Below are positions 10,631 through 21,688 of a stretch of 64,000 nucleotides of DNA, one piece after another. The notes beneath the pieces are model-generated. The model had not been told where the DNA came from. It saw nothing but the letters and a program-made list of their open reading frames with translations, and did not search any database. Position 1 is the first letter of the stretch, and every line of letters begins with the position of its first letter. The translations under genes and the position numbers were made by a program. Source of the DNA: Phanerodontia chrysosporium (taxonomy: Eukaryota; Basidiomycota; Agaricomycetes; Polyporales; Phanerochaetaceae); the NCBI GenBank assembly GCA_001910725.1, contig MJGA01000014.1, forward strand, positions 855,980 through 919,979, read 5' to 3'.

Positions 10631-10650
10631 AAACCCTAAACCCTAAAAAC
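10631..10650 (+). repeat. Interstitial telomere repeats, CCCTAAA type
   Basis: Two exact CCCTAAA heptamers plus a partial one join the Coprina 3' end to the interrupted P1' gene. The C-rich strand follows the element's 3' end, the arrangement expected when reverse transcription is primed by a G-rich chromosome end. Confidence 0.9.
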
Positions 10651-13600
10651 CGACCGGGCTAGACGTCGTCGGAGTCGAGCGTCCCGCTCTCTCTTTTGCG
10701 CTGCAACGCGCTCGTCCAGCTCCTCCTGAGAACGCGCAGAGGCCTCAGAGCCGTCACCATCGTTCTTCTTCTGCCTCTTCATAGCGGCCTGCGCCATGAA
10801 CTGCTTCAACTCGTCGTCGAGCTCGATCGCGTCGTCTCCGCTCTCGAACGCGGCCGAGGAGACATCGGAAGAGCCCTCGCTGTCGCCACCCACGTCTTCA
10901 TACTCGTCTGAGGAATCGGATGCCCAGTCATCCCCACCAACAACATAGCCTGTGGAACCACGAGCTTCACGTCGACGAGATGAGTAGTCGACGACTTCCT
11001 CCTCCTCCTCAGGCTCCGCTCTCCGCTTAGGCTTGGGCTTAGGCTTGGGCTTGGGATTGGAGGTAGGCGTTGCATTATCATCGCCCTTGGCCTTGCCCTG
11101 GGGTTTGCCGGCTGCATCATCTTCGCCCTCGCTGTCCTGCACTACCTGCTCGTTCATCTCGATGTCCTCGCTGACCTGGTCTCGATCCTCATTCGCGGCG
11201 ACGAGTTCGCTGTCGCCATCGCTGGCCTCCTCATGCGGCTCCCTTTCGTAGCGCGCCTTCTTCTTGTCCGGAGAGCGAACGATGGACCCGCTCCTGGCCA
11301 ATCTCGAAGCCGGGGTCTCAGACCTTTCGAGCGGCGAAGAGGAGGTGGCAAACTTTCGCTTCTTCGGAGTCGAAGGGGCCTCCGCGACAGCCGTGTCCTC
11401 GCTCTGCTGGGCAGCTGCGTCCTGCACGAAGACGCGCGGTTGGCCGACGAACACCTCAAACGACCTTGGCACGACGCGAGTCGTGCTCGCGGCCCCTTCG
11501 CTGGCCTGACCAGTCCCGGTGGATGTTGATGCCGATGGCGCTGCGGGTGGGGTATAGGTGAATGGGAGTCGAGGGGGACCATCTGGATTGGGAGACGTGA
11601 GGGCGTTGAGATTCCAAGGACAGTTGTTGTCGTAGTCGACGACAGTTCGAAGACCCTGCGTGGGCAACTCGAACATGTTCCAAAACTTCGTGGGGTCAAA
11701 GTATTTGGACTCGTCGAGCTTCTTCTGGAGGACGTCCTTGCGCTCCTTCTCAGGGTGCTTGTCGAGCAGCTGAAGACGGATCTTCTCGATCTCGTGCTTG
11801 TGCTGCATGTTAGCCATGAGAGCCTATGTTCACCTTCAGAGAACGTCTCAAGAAATCACATGGAGAAAGGTCTTACTGCGAAAAACGCCTGCGCGGCAAA
11901 GAAAACACCTTGCGAAACAGAGCGGGGCATGACCTGCAAGGTCTCGGGGTTGAAGGCAGAGGCGGCGGCGAGACTGAGTGCCTTCTGGACGGGAGCCAAG
12001 ATCCGCTCCTTCTCAGCGACAATCAACGCACGGCGAGTGAGCCAAAAGGTGGCTTCGTGAGAGACGGGCGCCGCCCAGTCGACCTCTTGCTCGGTCAAAA
12101 TGACGCGCTCGTCATCTGGCCAACGCCATTCGCGTGCTGTGATCATGACACGGCCTCCGCGTTTGAGAGTGGACCTGCAGTACTTGTCGAGCGCATCCTG
12201 CAGGAGGTCGCGGGTCTTGCGGAATTGTATGGTGTCCTTCATCTTCTTGAGGACGATCTTCCAGTACGCGTGTTCGAAATGCAGGGAGATGAGCAAGTCC
12301 TTGACGATACTGCGAGCGGAGTTACTGCCAATAGCCGGATAGTTGTAATGAATGCGGAGTAACCACTGCGCAGGGACGCTGTTGGGAAGAGGCGAGTAAA
12401 TGTGAGATTCCTTCCAGCGTCGTTCAGCAGCTCTGCCGACGATGAAGCTGTCGATGATCGACTTGCAGGTTTTGATGTCCTCGGCGATGGCCTCGACCGT
12501 CTTCAGCAGAGGGAGGTTGTTTGGGTTGATCCATTCGCGATAGGGGGCGATGTCGACGAACCCAGACTCGGCAACGAAGTCGCGCTCGTCCTTGGCGTCG
12601 TCCTTCGCTTTGCCCTTGCCCTTCGCCGGGTTGGTCTTGGTAACCTCCCTGGACGCGCCGGGTTTGGCCGCAGACCGCTTGCCCGAGGTCGAGCTACTTG
12701 CGGTCGTCGGAAACGAGGTTGCTTTACTCGACGCCGTGGCTTTAGATGACGTCGCCATCTTCACGCCAGGCATCTTCTGCCGAACCGCCGCTTTCTGACT
12801 GGAGCTCTTCCTACGCTCTGCCTTCGCCTTTCCCGTTGGCTTCTCGATATCGATGTCCATGTCGTATTCGTTCTCGTTCTCGTCCGCGAGCTCGTCCTCG
12901 CCCTCGTCCATGTCGTCGTCTTCGTGCTCATCGACAGCGGGCTCGTCGTCGTCGCTGCTACTGTCGGCTTCCCCCTCACTGGTCACGTCCCCTTCACCAT
13001 TGTCGACGATCTTGGGCTCGACGCCAGGAACGTAGTCATCGTCTGGGTTGACGACGTTAACGTCGGGGACGATGCCGAGTTCCTCCTTCTTGCCAGCTTT
13101 CCGCCGATTGAGGTTGAAGATAGAGGCGATGGCCGCGTTGTACCGGTCGTTCATTATGGACTGTTCTGCGCGACGGCGAGTATACATTTGTTTGCCCTCG
13201 TTGAGGTCGATGTCTGGGCTGAGGATCCAACGATCCATCAGGACGTTGACTTGGACCTTCCTGTCGACGAGGCGCGGGGGCAACTTGTCAGCCTCGATGG
13301 TGAGCTCGTAGAGCACGATAGGGCATGCGTTGAATAATGTCCATAGTAGCTACGCTCAATGTGATTAAACCAATGATAGTTGGTTTCATATGATAGGAAG
13401 GTGCTTACTTCTTTTCGCGCGCGATCGCTTGCACGAAGTTCGATGCCGCTATTCGGGTTCATGAGAGCGCGACCGGCGGCATCCGAGACATCGCGCGCGA
13501 CGAGAGGGGAGCTGTTGGATTTGCGGACGAGCGTAGGGATACTCGGGTCAATCATGGTGCAGGCCTTGTTCGGGATACGAAGTTAGCTCTCCAATTCAGA

Positions 13601-16285
13601 TGGTACGTGCAACTAAACAGCGAAAAGGCAAGGCATCCCCGACCGCTGCTCGAACAGCGGTCGGGAAATGTGTCCTATTGTGCAGTACGAGACAGTGGGT
13701 ATCGCTCCGACCGCTGCTTGAGCAGCGATCGGGCAAATACATCGTCACGCGACTTGGCGAAACGACATCGTGTCCCCGACCGCTGCGCGAACAGCGGTCG
13801 GGGTAATCGACCGCCATGACACTCTCGTGGAATGGTGTATGTGCCCGACCGCTGCACGAGCAGCGATCGGAGTGATGCCTTCGATTCGTGTCACAGTCGA
13901 GGACTACAAACGAGATGACTCACCAGTGCGATACCTTCTTGCGCAAGGTCAAGTCGACGCATGATGTCCTCAATGAAGCTGTAGGACGGCAGGGGCATCC
14001 TCGCGACGTAGCTCTCAGGGTACCCAGAGAGAGACGTGAAAACGTGCACCTTCGATGGCACCTGCCTCCACAACCGCTTGTGCATCTCCGTGTACTGCCT
14101 CTCCTCGTCGTCGAGGTGGTCGATCACTTCGTTGACACCTTCCAGGACCTTCTTCCTGTACTCGTCCATGTCGCGGTCGACCTTCTTCGCCTCTCCGAGC
14201 AACTGTCCGGCGTCGCCAGTGATCGCCATGATCGTTTCGTTCGGCTCACCCACAGCGTCTCGTGGAAACGCGGAGAGGTACGCTCTGTCAACGACCTGCA
14301 GCAGCTCCTCAAGGATGTCGTAGCATGGCTGCTCCCGCAGGTTCCCGAAGTATCGCAGCCAGCATGCGCGCTGCTCCTCCTCGTTCTCCCGGAGCTCGTC
14401 GACGTCGCTGCTCCTGCTCTTCAGAAGAAGGTTGCTCACCGTCTCCACAACCTCGTCGTATGACGCGCAGTCGTCGACGACTCGCCCCATTGCGTCCATC
14501 CTCTCCCACAGCGTGTCCACTATTTCAGATGTAATCTGCGCCCCATAGGCTGTGCTTCAGTTCGTCGTCGTCGTCGACCCGAAATATCACTCACCGCTCC
14601 AGACGTCCCAAGCAAGTGTACGAACAAATCAGAGATCTTCCAGATCGGATGACCCGACAACGCCCGCCGCCCGCGAACCACGCGAATGAAGAACGTAATC
14701 GCATGTACGGATCGCAGCAGGCCTGCCACCGGCCCTGCCTTGTTCACCGCCTTGTCGCTAGAACGCTTGTGCAGCTTGTCCATGACGCTTTTCGACTTCT
14801 CCTTCTGCTCGGAGATCGCCTTCGCCGAGTCCTTGAGCTGCAGCTGGTCCGCTTTCTGCGCCGCACGGTCTGCCTCCGCCATCGCTTCGGCCGCCGCAAC
14901 CTTGGCTTCAGCAAGCTTCTGCTTCTGCGCCCGGACGTCGTGCTTCGCCTTCTGCAGCATCTTCAGCTCTGCCTCCAACCTCTTCACCTCGTCTTCCGCC
15001 TTCTGAGCCTCCTCCCGCAGCCGCTTCTTCTCCATCACCGCCAACGGTACGCCCTCCAGCTCGCTTTGCACCACCGCCAAACTCGCCGCTGTCACTTCCT
15101 CGCCAACCTTCCCTTCACCGTACACCTGCTTGTCTCGCATCTGCGCCACACGCACCATCGTCATGTTCACGAACTCCTCGTTCGTCTCGCAGTATTTCGG
15201 GTCCGTCTCGTTCCTCGACATATCGTACAAGTCATCAGTATCCAGTCGATCTGTTTCACTCCGTCATCAGCGTTCACCCTTCCTTAACAAACGTTTTTCG
15301 CGATATTCGAACTCACCAGCATCGTACAGAGCAATAGTCCACATCCGCCGTCTTTTCGAATCCTCTCCCACTTCGCTGCGGACACCAGCAACGCCTCCTT
15401 CTCCTCCTCGAGGAAGAGCTTCTGGCGCATCGCGGGCTGCTCGGCACCGACCTCGTTCGAAGCAAGGTCTTCCTGCTGTGCCTTCTCCGTCAACACAGCG
15501 ATCTCCGCGTCGATAGCCACGATCCGCTGCAGCGCGCTCGAAACTTGCGTGTTCGCCTGTGCCAGGACCTCACGAAGCGCAGCTTGACGATGCTGCCCAC
15601 CGCACGACGGTAACATCTTCACTTCGGGCTTCACGAGCGACTCGATCCTCGGCCACTCTTCTTCGCTTGCGTCCGTGATCGACAGGTCGCGCAGGTTGTC
15701 GAGGTTCCTGCACCTCGCCAGCCTCTCGACCGCACCGGGCTTGAGCTGCGTGCTCACATGAACCGGTACCATGATCACAGACGTGAGGTCGCAGCGCCGC
15801 ACGCCGCTCGCAGCCATGTTCGCCTTCAGGTCGCGCGTAGCGGGCGGGTGGACCTGCCGCGTGTTGTAGATCCCGTGTTCGAGCTGAACGGGGGCGTCGT
15901 CCGTCAAGTCCATCCGCGCATACCCAAGGAGAGCCTGCTGGGTGGCCTTGAAAAGCGCCTGCATGCGCTCCGCGTGCGTCTTCTCTAGCTCTTCTGCTTT
16001 CTTCTGCACGTCATTGGTAAGTTTTTGCTTCTATCCAAAACGTCAGTTATACCTCAAACACTTGTAGGGTCATTTCCCATGACGTATCAGGCGCACCGTG
16101 GATTCGTCGATCGTGACCGTTTCTTTGCCTTTTCCTTTTCCTTTTCCTTTTCCTTTTCCTTTTCCTTTTCCCTTCCCGGAGGCCCTCACAGTCCCTTTGC
16201 CCTTCGCGGCCGACGTGGCCGCTTCAGGAGGGGCATCAGTCGCCGCCGTCGCCGTCGCTGCAGTTTTTTTCGTTCTCGGTGCCAT
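10651..16285 (-). pseudogene. P1': diverged, 3'-truncated large gene
   Basis: Paralogue of P1 (roughly 55-60% identical protein) with the same exon plan: 16285-~16073, 16030-15317, 15250-14595, 14535-13924, 13564-13409, 13349-11877 and 11823-~10651. Exon 1 has a (Lys-Gly)n run. Exon 2 carries the ParB/DGQHR-like block with GGQHRQAAL. Exon 3 is a coiled coil rich in Ala/Glu/Lys. Exon 6 has an acidic tract and a conserved globular block (WLLRIHYNYPAIGSNSARSI). Exon 7 is acidic and Lys-Pro rich. The final exon is lost: the frame runs into the telomere repeat and stops there. The 3' end of exon 2 (near 15335) has one base fewer than P1, which shifts the frame. A pseudogene is the safer call. Confidence 0.8.
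13637..13871. repeat. Palindrome cluster, 4 units, in a P1' intron
   Basis: Four palindromes (GACCGCTG..CAGCGGTC type) fill the intron between exons 4 and 5 (13565-13923). The homologous intron of P1 carries seven, although the rest of the intron has no visible similarity. Confidence 0.9.
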
Positions 16286-16636
16286 TTTTTGTCGTTTCTG
16301 ATATCTGTATGCAAGAAAAAACTACAGCATCGTTAGACAACTTGGAATAGATACCAGAACTTGACTCACTCTCTGTTCTGGTTGCGGATCTCGTTTCTGG
16401 AACTAATTCAGAGTTCGTGGTGGTAGTCGAGGGAGGGTAGAACGGGTCGCCTCTCGATCGGATACCGATCGATCGCACGCCTGCTAGAAATGGAAATAAT
16501 AAAATAATTATTTTAACTGATAACCCCCGTTCTGGAGATGTAATACAACCTGCGTGCGCTCGGTTTCTGTGAAGACATCGCTGGAATGATTTATAATGTC
16601 ATGTTCATCACGAAGGCGAAGCCACACGACCATTTC
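16286..16636. other. Upstream region of P1'
   Basis: An AT-richer spacer with no convincing gene. It contains a short repeat of tcgatcg elements (16456-16475) and a run of A/T near 16496-16520, plausibly promoter and leader of P1'. Confidence 0.3.
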
Positions 16637-16804
16637 CCCGATCGCTGCTCGAGCAGCGGTCGGATAGATGTACCTCTCGCTCGAATGCGCCGCATCGTTA
16701 CATTTCCCCGATCGCTGCTCGAACAGCGATCGGATAAATATGTCTCTTGCTCAGATGTGCCGTATCATTGCATTCCCCCGATCGCTGCTCGATCAGCGGT
16801 CGGG
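16637..16804. repeat. Palindrome cluster, 3 units
   Basis: Three palindromes spaced about 70 bp apart lie upstream of P1'. This is the same position as the clusters at 28917-29243 and 48281-48603 relative to P1. Confidence 0.9.
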
Positions 16805-16873
16805 AAGCCTGCTCTGACAAGGAATATCAACGATGCCTGTTGATGTATGCCTCTGGCCGGTCTTTCGGATTAC

Positions 16874-17035
16874 ATCCTTCGAGATGCTGCAAGAAGTTGA
16901 TGATGGGTGGAGTGACTCGCACAAGAGATCCTGGGGCCCCGCCTGAGAGTGCATGTCTGCACTCTCAGTCACAGCCCCAGGATTCATGTGCAGTCACTCT
17001 ACCCATCATCAACTTCTTGCAGTATCTCGAAGGAT
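16874..17035. mobile_element. Foldback (MITE-like) element, 162 bp
   Basis: Imperfect inverted repeat with arms of roughly 75-80 bp and almost no loop. The outer ends are ATCCTTCGAGAT and ATCTCGAAGGAT. No coding potential. No clear target duplication is visible. It lies just downstream of a YGAW exon fragment. Confidence 0.6.
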
Positions 17036-17106
17036 ATCGTCCCGCTCCTTGCACGACTGTTGTCTTCTTCCTGCTTCCATATCACCCAATCGTGTTCTGT
17101 ATTGGG

Positions 17107-17307
17107 TCATACATCAAGGCCTCCAGCGCTCGCATCAGTCACGTAGCTCAATAAGTGCACGAGCAACGTCCTCGAAACCGTACACGCATGCTCAGCAAAG
17201 TTAAATTCTAGGGAGAACTCCTTCAACCGTTCGAGCCTATGGTATCCAATGACGTGGCGCATTGCGACATGCCACGCAAGCCGCCCGTACTCTTCAACCC
17301 ATTGGTC
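17107..17307 (-). pseudogene. YGAW-family exon 3 fragment
   Basis: A single exon of 201 bp, exactly the size of exon 3 in the genes at 29532 and 47334. It is preceded by a splice acceptor (tgcag) and encodes VEEYGRLAWHVAMRHVIGYH and a downstream tail, ending at TGA. Exons 1 and 2 are missing: homology to another unit begins at 17326. It is followed by palindromes and P1' in the same order as in the intact units. Confidence 0.75.
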
Positions 17308-17325
17308 CTGCAGTTCAATCTACCT

Positions 17326-17386
17326 CGAACTTTGCAATCCAGAGTCGTGTCGGGAGATGTATCATCTTCAAAGTGTTTGGTCGTAA
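17326..17386 (+). pseudogene. Tail of a YGAW gene exon 3 (unit B1)
   Basis: Identical, apart from a few bases, to the last 61 bp of the gene at 37058-37684, including its TAA. The upstream part is cut off at 17326, so this marks the end of the B1/B2 duplication. Confidence 0.8.
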
Positions 17387-17585
17387 CCCTGTACCTATAG
17401 TATTTCTTTTGACCCGTGGACTTTGTAAATGAAAGATTTTCCTTGGCTCACACTCTGAACCCCTACGGGAGATGTAAGTCGCCCCCTCGGTGCTCGAGCA
17501 CCGTCCGGCGGCCCGTCGATGGTTCCGACGCTGAGCGTTCATGGGGGATCTGATGCCTGACGTTTCGCAGATATCAACGTCTCTT

Positions 17586-17824
17586 CCCCGATCGCTGCTC
17601 GAGCAGCGATCGGGGACATACCCACCTCAACCGTTGTGTGTCAGATCGGTATGTGGTCCGATCGCTGTTAAAGCAGCGATCGAAGATAACCCGCTTGTGG
17701 CATAATATGAAGTAACTGTGTCTCTCCCCGATCGCTGCTCGAACAGCGATCGGATAACAATCAGTTTCTGGCAGAGAGCGCAGTAACTGCACGTCTCCCC
17801 GATCTCTGCTTGAGCAGCGATCGG
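17586..17824. repeat. Palindrome cluster, 4 units (B1)
   Basis: Four palindromes, one with a degenerate centre (ctgttaaagcag). Identical to the cluster at 37884-38122. Confidence 0.9.
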
Positions 17825-17919
17825 AGTATTCTACAGTTTGACATTAAACACTCGTAAATCATCCAACAATATTTTATGTCATAGTACACACAGTAAGCTC
17901 TTGTTACAAAACCCGGCAC

Positions 17920-18880
17920 TTAGTGAGGATACAATTCGCGCAACCGAGACTCAACAATGCGGGAGTCTAGAGATGTCATACCAAGATCATGACGGAGCAT
18001 CTTCAAGTAATTATCCGCACCTAGATTCGCCACCGCCCACAAATCCTCCTCCGTTCGGATACCCGCCTCCAGGAACTGATCCAGGTACCTCTCCAGTGGA
18101 AGGTGCACATGTCGAAGAAACTCCCGGATAGCCTCGCCTGACTCGTCCAGAGAGCTGGCATCCTCAGTAGCCATGGCACCCCCCACGTCGCCAGGCTCGT
18201 CAACCTGCATCGTTTCCTTCCCCTTGCCTGTCTCGCTTCCCTGAGCCTCCTCCTCCTTCTCGTCCTCGTCCTTCTTCTCCTCCTCATCATCAAGTTCGTC
18301 CTCCTCGTCCTCCTCGTCCTCCTCGTCCTCCTCGCCCTCCTCGTCCTCCTCGTTCTCTTCGTCCTCCTGCTTCTTGTTCTCCCTGTTCTCCTGCTCCTCG
18401 TCCTCCTCCATAGCTTCTTCATTCTCCTCCTCATTCTCTTTTGCCTTGCGCCCCTTGCCTTTTTTCTTCGACGAATGCTCCGCCCGCCACTGCTGGCTCG
18501 TTACGTGTGCTCGAAGGTACACCTCGAGCGGCCATCCCTTCTCGTACCGGCCGAGGAACGGGCATCGCTCCATCACCTGTACTGTACATCAGAACCTTGC
18601 TACATTTCCATCTTCACCGTCCGGCGCACTCACTTTGTCCCGCAGCGATTCGTATTCAGCTGCAGACCGATCACCCCAACGCCTCTCCAGAGGGATGAAC
18701 CGCGGATACTCCTCCCTCGCCACCTTCTGTGCATTCAAAACCAACATGTCAATTAACATTCCAATTGACCCTCCAAGTTCAATCATCAACGCACAATGAG
18801 TTCCCTCCTCTCTCCCGCCGTCATCCTTCAATCGCACTCAGGCCTCGGAACTTCGACGTCGACTTTGGCACTGGAATCAT
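17920..18880 (-). pseudogene. SAM-like acidic protein, copy B1, frameshifted
   Basis: The exons are ~18880-18795, 18726-18634 and 18576-17920. The last exon encodes 218 residues: PFLGRYEKGWPLEVYLRAHV, a Lys-rich patch, a long Glu/Asp tract with Asn/Gln, then the SAM-like C-terminus (LGADNYLKMLRHDLGMTSL). Exon 1 lacks one C compared with copy B2 (near 18826), so it hits TGA after 19 codons. Apart from that the copy is almost identical to 38218-39179. Confidence 0.75.
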
Positions 18881-19030
18881 TATTGTCTGTGAAAGAGATG
18901 GGGGGACAGAGGAGCTTCCTGTCACCTACCGTGCGCAGTAACAGGACAATAGATAAAGAGCACCAAGCATGTACAATCAAATCTCAGCCGATGTCCTGTC
19001 ATATCCATTTCTCACATGACAGGCCATTCA

Positions 19031-19410
19031 TCACACGCCCGAGCAACCAACGCGATAGCGCAAGATGCATGTATTTATCTCTTCACGGATTGGCAGATTC
19101 CGCCCTTCCCATCTCATTCTACATAACCAGCCCTCATCTCGTTCAAGCGAGGCCGGATCGGCGGGCCCATATTCAGTCTTGACACGCTGGATATGATAGA
19201 TCTCCCCCGGGGGGCGCTCTTGCCTTGTGATGCCAATGCCAATAGACCTGGAAAGTACCAGCCTCATCGGCGAATGTGCTCCGTGTCATCGATCGGCTCT
19301 GACGTCGCCACCTCGGTGCCTTCGTTCTGAGCCTTCGCTTCAGTCGCCGTCTTCACCTTCTCGTTCTTGCCCTTCCCTCCCCTCTGTCTCTTCTTTCCCT
19401 TCTTTGCCAT
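19031..19410 (-). pseudogene. MAKK small basic protein, copy B1, frameshifted
   Basis: It starts MAKKGKKRQRGGKGKNEKVK, very Lys/Arg rich, and would continue to a conserved half (IRRMRLVLSRSIGIGITRQE, then RMRWEGRNLPIREEINTC) ending ...GCSGV at TGA (19031). One C is missing near 19268 compared with B2, which breaks the frame between the two halves. The intended product is about 130 residues. Function unknown; the basic N-terminus suggests nucleic acid binding or nuclear location. Confidence 0.65.
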
Positions 19411-19701
19411 TTTTTCTAACGAGCTCTATGTCATATTGGATTCCTCGCACTCAATATCTTGTAATATACTTACAACTGTTTTGATCAAATTGGTGATATC
19501 TTATAGCTGTCGTGGATGGGGTAGAGGATGGAGAGCAACGCATTGTCTACCAGCAATCGCGCTTAAATACGACAGATATTGATTCGCAATAAACGCCTAA
19601 GGTTATATTAAGTCACGAGTAACTTGAAGCATGTGATAATGAATATGCCGGTCACTGCTCCCAAGAGCAATCAAACTGCTTTCTGCGAAATGAAGCCTTC
19701 A

Positions 19702-20073
19702 CTCCGATCGCTCCTCGAGCAGCGATCGGGAACATTGGGTATACCCTCTCCCCTTCGCTTCTGCAACCCAATGGTGTGTTCTCCGATCGCTGCTCGAGGA
19801 GCAATCGGAGTGAAGGCTTCATTTCGCAGAAAGCAGTTTGATCGCTGTTCGAGCAGCCATCTGAGGATAACACTAGGCCTTCTTAGAGTTGCCTGATCCA
19901 GCTGCACCTTTCCCGATCGCTGCTCGTGGGGCGCTCGGGGTGGCTTTCATGAAACCACGGAATAACCCTTCCTGTCCGATCGCTGCTCGAACAGCGATCG
20001 GAGACTTTAAGTCCGTTTCATCTTTGACAATTATCAGCCTATTTCCCCGACCCCTCTTCGAACAGCGATCGGG
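19702..20073. repeat. Palindrome cluster, 6 units (B1)
   Basis: Six palindromic units, several decayed on one side (for example the unit at ~19912, whose right half is ggggcgctcgg). They lie between MAKK and the unit terminus. Confidence 0.85.
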
Positions 20074-20227
20074 GGGATTGCTTCTTTCGCATGTTTTACG
20101 TGAGTCAGTACGCTCAAATTGCACTATTCTTTTTAATCACTTCATCTGTCACTTTGAGCTTAAGCGCCTTTACTATGCTAATTCATATATGAACTGGTTC
20201 TCCAAACATGCGAGGCTATGCCTTAAG

Positions 20228-20269
20228 GGTGACCTAAGCCCTAAACAACCAGTAAAAACCCAGTATAAT
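20228..20269 (+). other. Unit terminus (CCAGTATAAT end), copy B1
   Basis: GGGTGACCTAAGCCCTAAAC..CCCAGTATAAT, followed at once by the interior of gene P2. Alignment with the intact P2 at 57170-57180 fixes the junction to within two bases (shared AT). On the minus strand the terminus contains an exact TTTAGGG. Confidence 0.88.
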
Positions 20270-21122
20270 CGCTACAAGTAACGTCTGAGATTCCGCGCTT
20301 GCGCATAACGAAAGCGAGCCAGATGCATGCGTAGTACCAGTGTATATGTGAGAGCCTGGGATCGCCAGACATGGTGCCCGGAGGTTTGTACTCGATTTGG
20401 GGGTCGTCGCGAAAGAAGTCGTTAGGAGCGAAGACGAGCCAGAGATCCTCGTCGTTTGCGGTGCCGATGTAAAGCATGGAGCCGACGGGGTCGAAGCCGA
20501 GCCTTGCATGTTTGTTTGCGAAGAAGCGAGCACGGGTGATGAACAGCTTCCAACACCAATGAAGTCCGGCGATAGTGTTTGGAATAACTGCGCCGAAGCC
20601 GGGCTGACGAGGGACGCAGAATTTGAAGTCCATGGTGCCAGACGACATATCGAGAGCGATGGAAGCATGGCTCGCGGGGCGGATGTAGTGATCGTCGATG
20701 ACGACCTTGTGGCGTGAGGTGAGGAGGCGTATCTTGTCAGATACGGTGCCCTTTTTGTAGATGTAACGGAGCTTGGATAGAACTACTTCTTTGCGACGGG
20801 AGTCATGGAAGTCGCGATCGTCGTGCGAGCGATCGTACAAACGCAAGAAGTTGTTGACGTCGTTCTGAGGGACGGCGTCGTTTGCGAGAAAGGCGAAGGG
20901 AGGTGCAGCGAGGTCGACCTCTACTTCATTGACAGGACGAGAAGAGCTATGAATGAGGAAGTCGATTGGACAGAGTTAGCGATGGATGTCGAAGAGCATA
21001 GAGAGGAGAATGTACGGATCTGCAAGCATGGCGTCCATTGCGAGCGCCTGCTGGACTTGGGATGAGCGTCGATCAGGAGCGAGTTGCCTATGGGTCACAG
21101 AGGTGGGTTTGACAGGAGGCAT
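20270..21122 (-). pseudogene. P2, copy 1, truncated after its second exon begins
   Basis: Matches 56322-57176. It keeps the start codon and most of exon 2 (KEVVLSKLRYIYKKGTVSDK, GLHWCWKLFITRARFFANKH, WYYACIWLAFVMRKRGI) and is cut off by the B1 terminus at 20269. About 80% of the gene is missing and is nowhere else in the window except in the intact copy. Confidence 0.85.
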
Positions 21123-21688
21123 ATTGTGTTGTGTCGTCTGCGCAAGGAAGAGATGTGCGATTTCAAAGGAGGTGATGAGAGGGAGGAGGGGAGGGGGGGG
21201 TGCGCGCGGGTGAAATGACTTTGGCAAGGATTAAAAACCGGAAAATTGCTGCGCGATAATCCGTTGATGATGGGGAAAAACATGTAAACGGAGCGATATC
21301 GATTGATGTGACTCGATATGGTTGTAAGCGAGGTGTAAAACGCATTAGTGTGGTGTACCTCATGTCATGGGGGAGGGGAGGGTGGGAACGGAAGAGAGGG
21401 AGCGAAGACACAGACCGGTGCTATATCTAAAGGCCCAGGGAGGACGTTGCGAATTTGTGGGTAGTGGCTAAGGGAATGAAGTGGCTTACCTGAGCGTTGC
21501 GGAGACAGCACGAGTGTTTTGAGGGAGAAAAATGATGAGAAAGCGAGAATGAAATTATACGATAGAAATAGTGCAGTAAAAGTACATGTAATCTATGGAC
21601 GATGATGACGAACGCGCGATGTACTCATGGGACATGGAGGGCGGGGGACGGTGACGGTGACGGGCGGGAGTGGAGGGACGAGTGAAGT
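21123..21688. other. Intergenic region between P1 copy 1 and P2 copy 1
   Basis: About 570 bp, identical to 55756-56321. It is C/T-rich on the coding (minus) strand near the P2 start (ctcccctcc tracts around 21180-21200), as is usual for fungal promoters. I see no gene in it. Confidence 0.4.
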
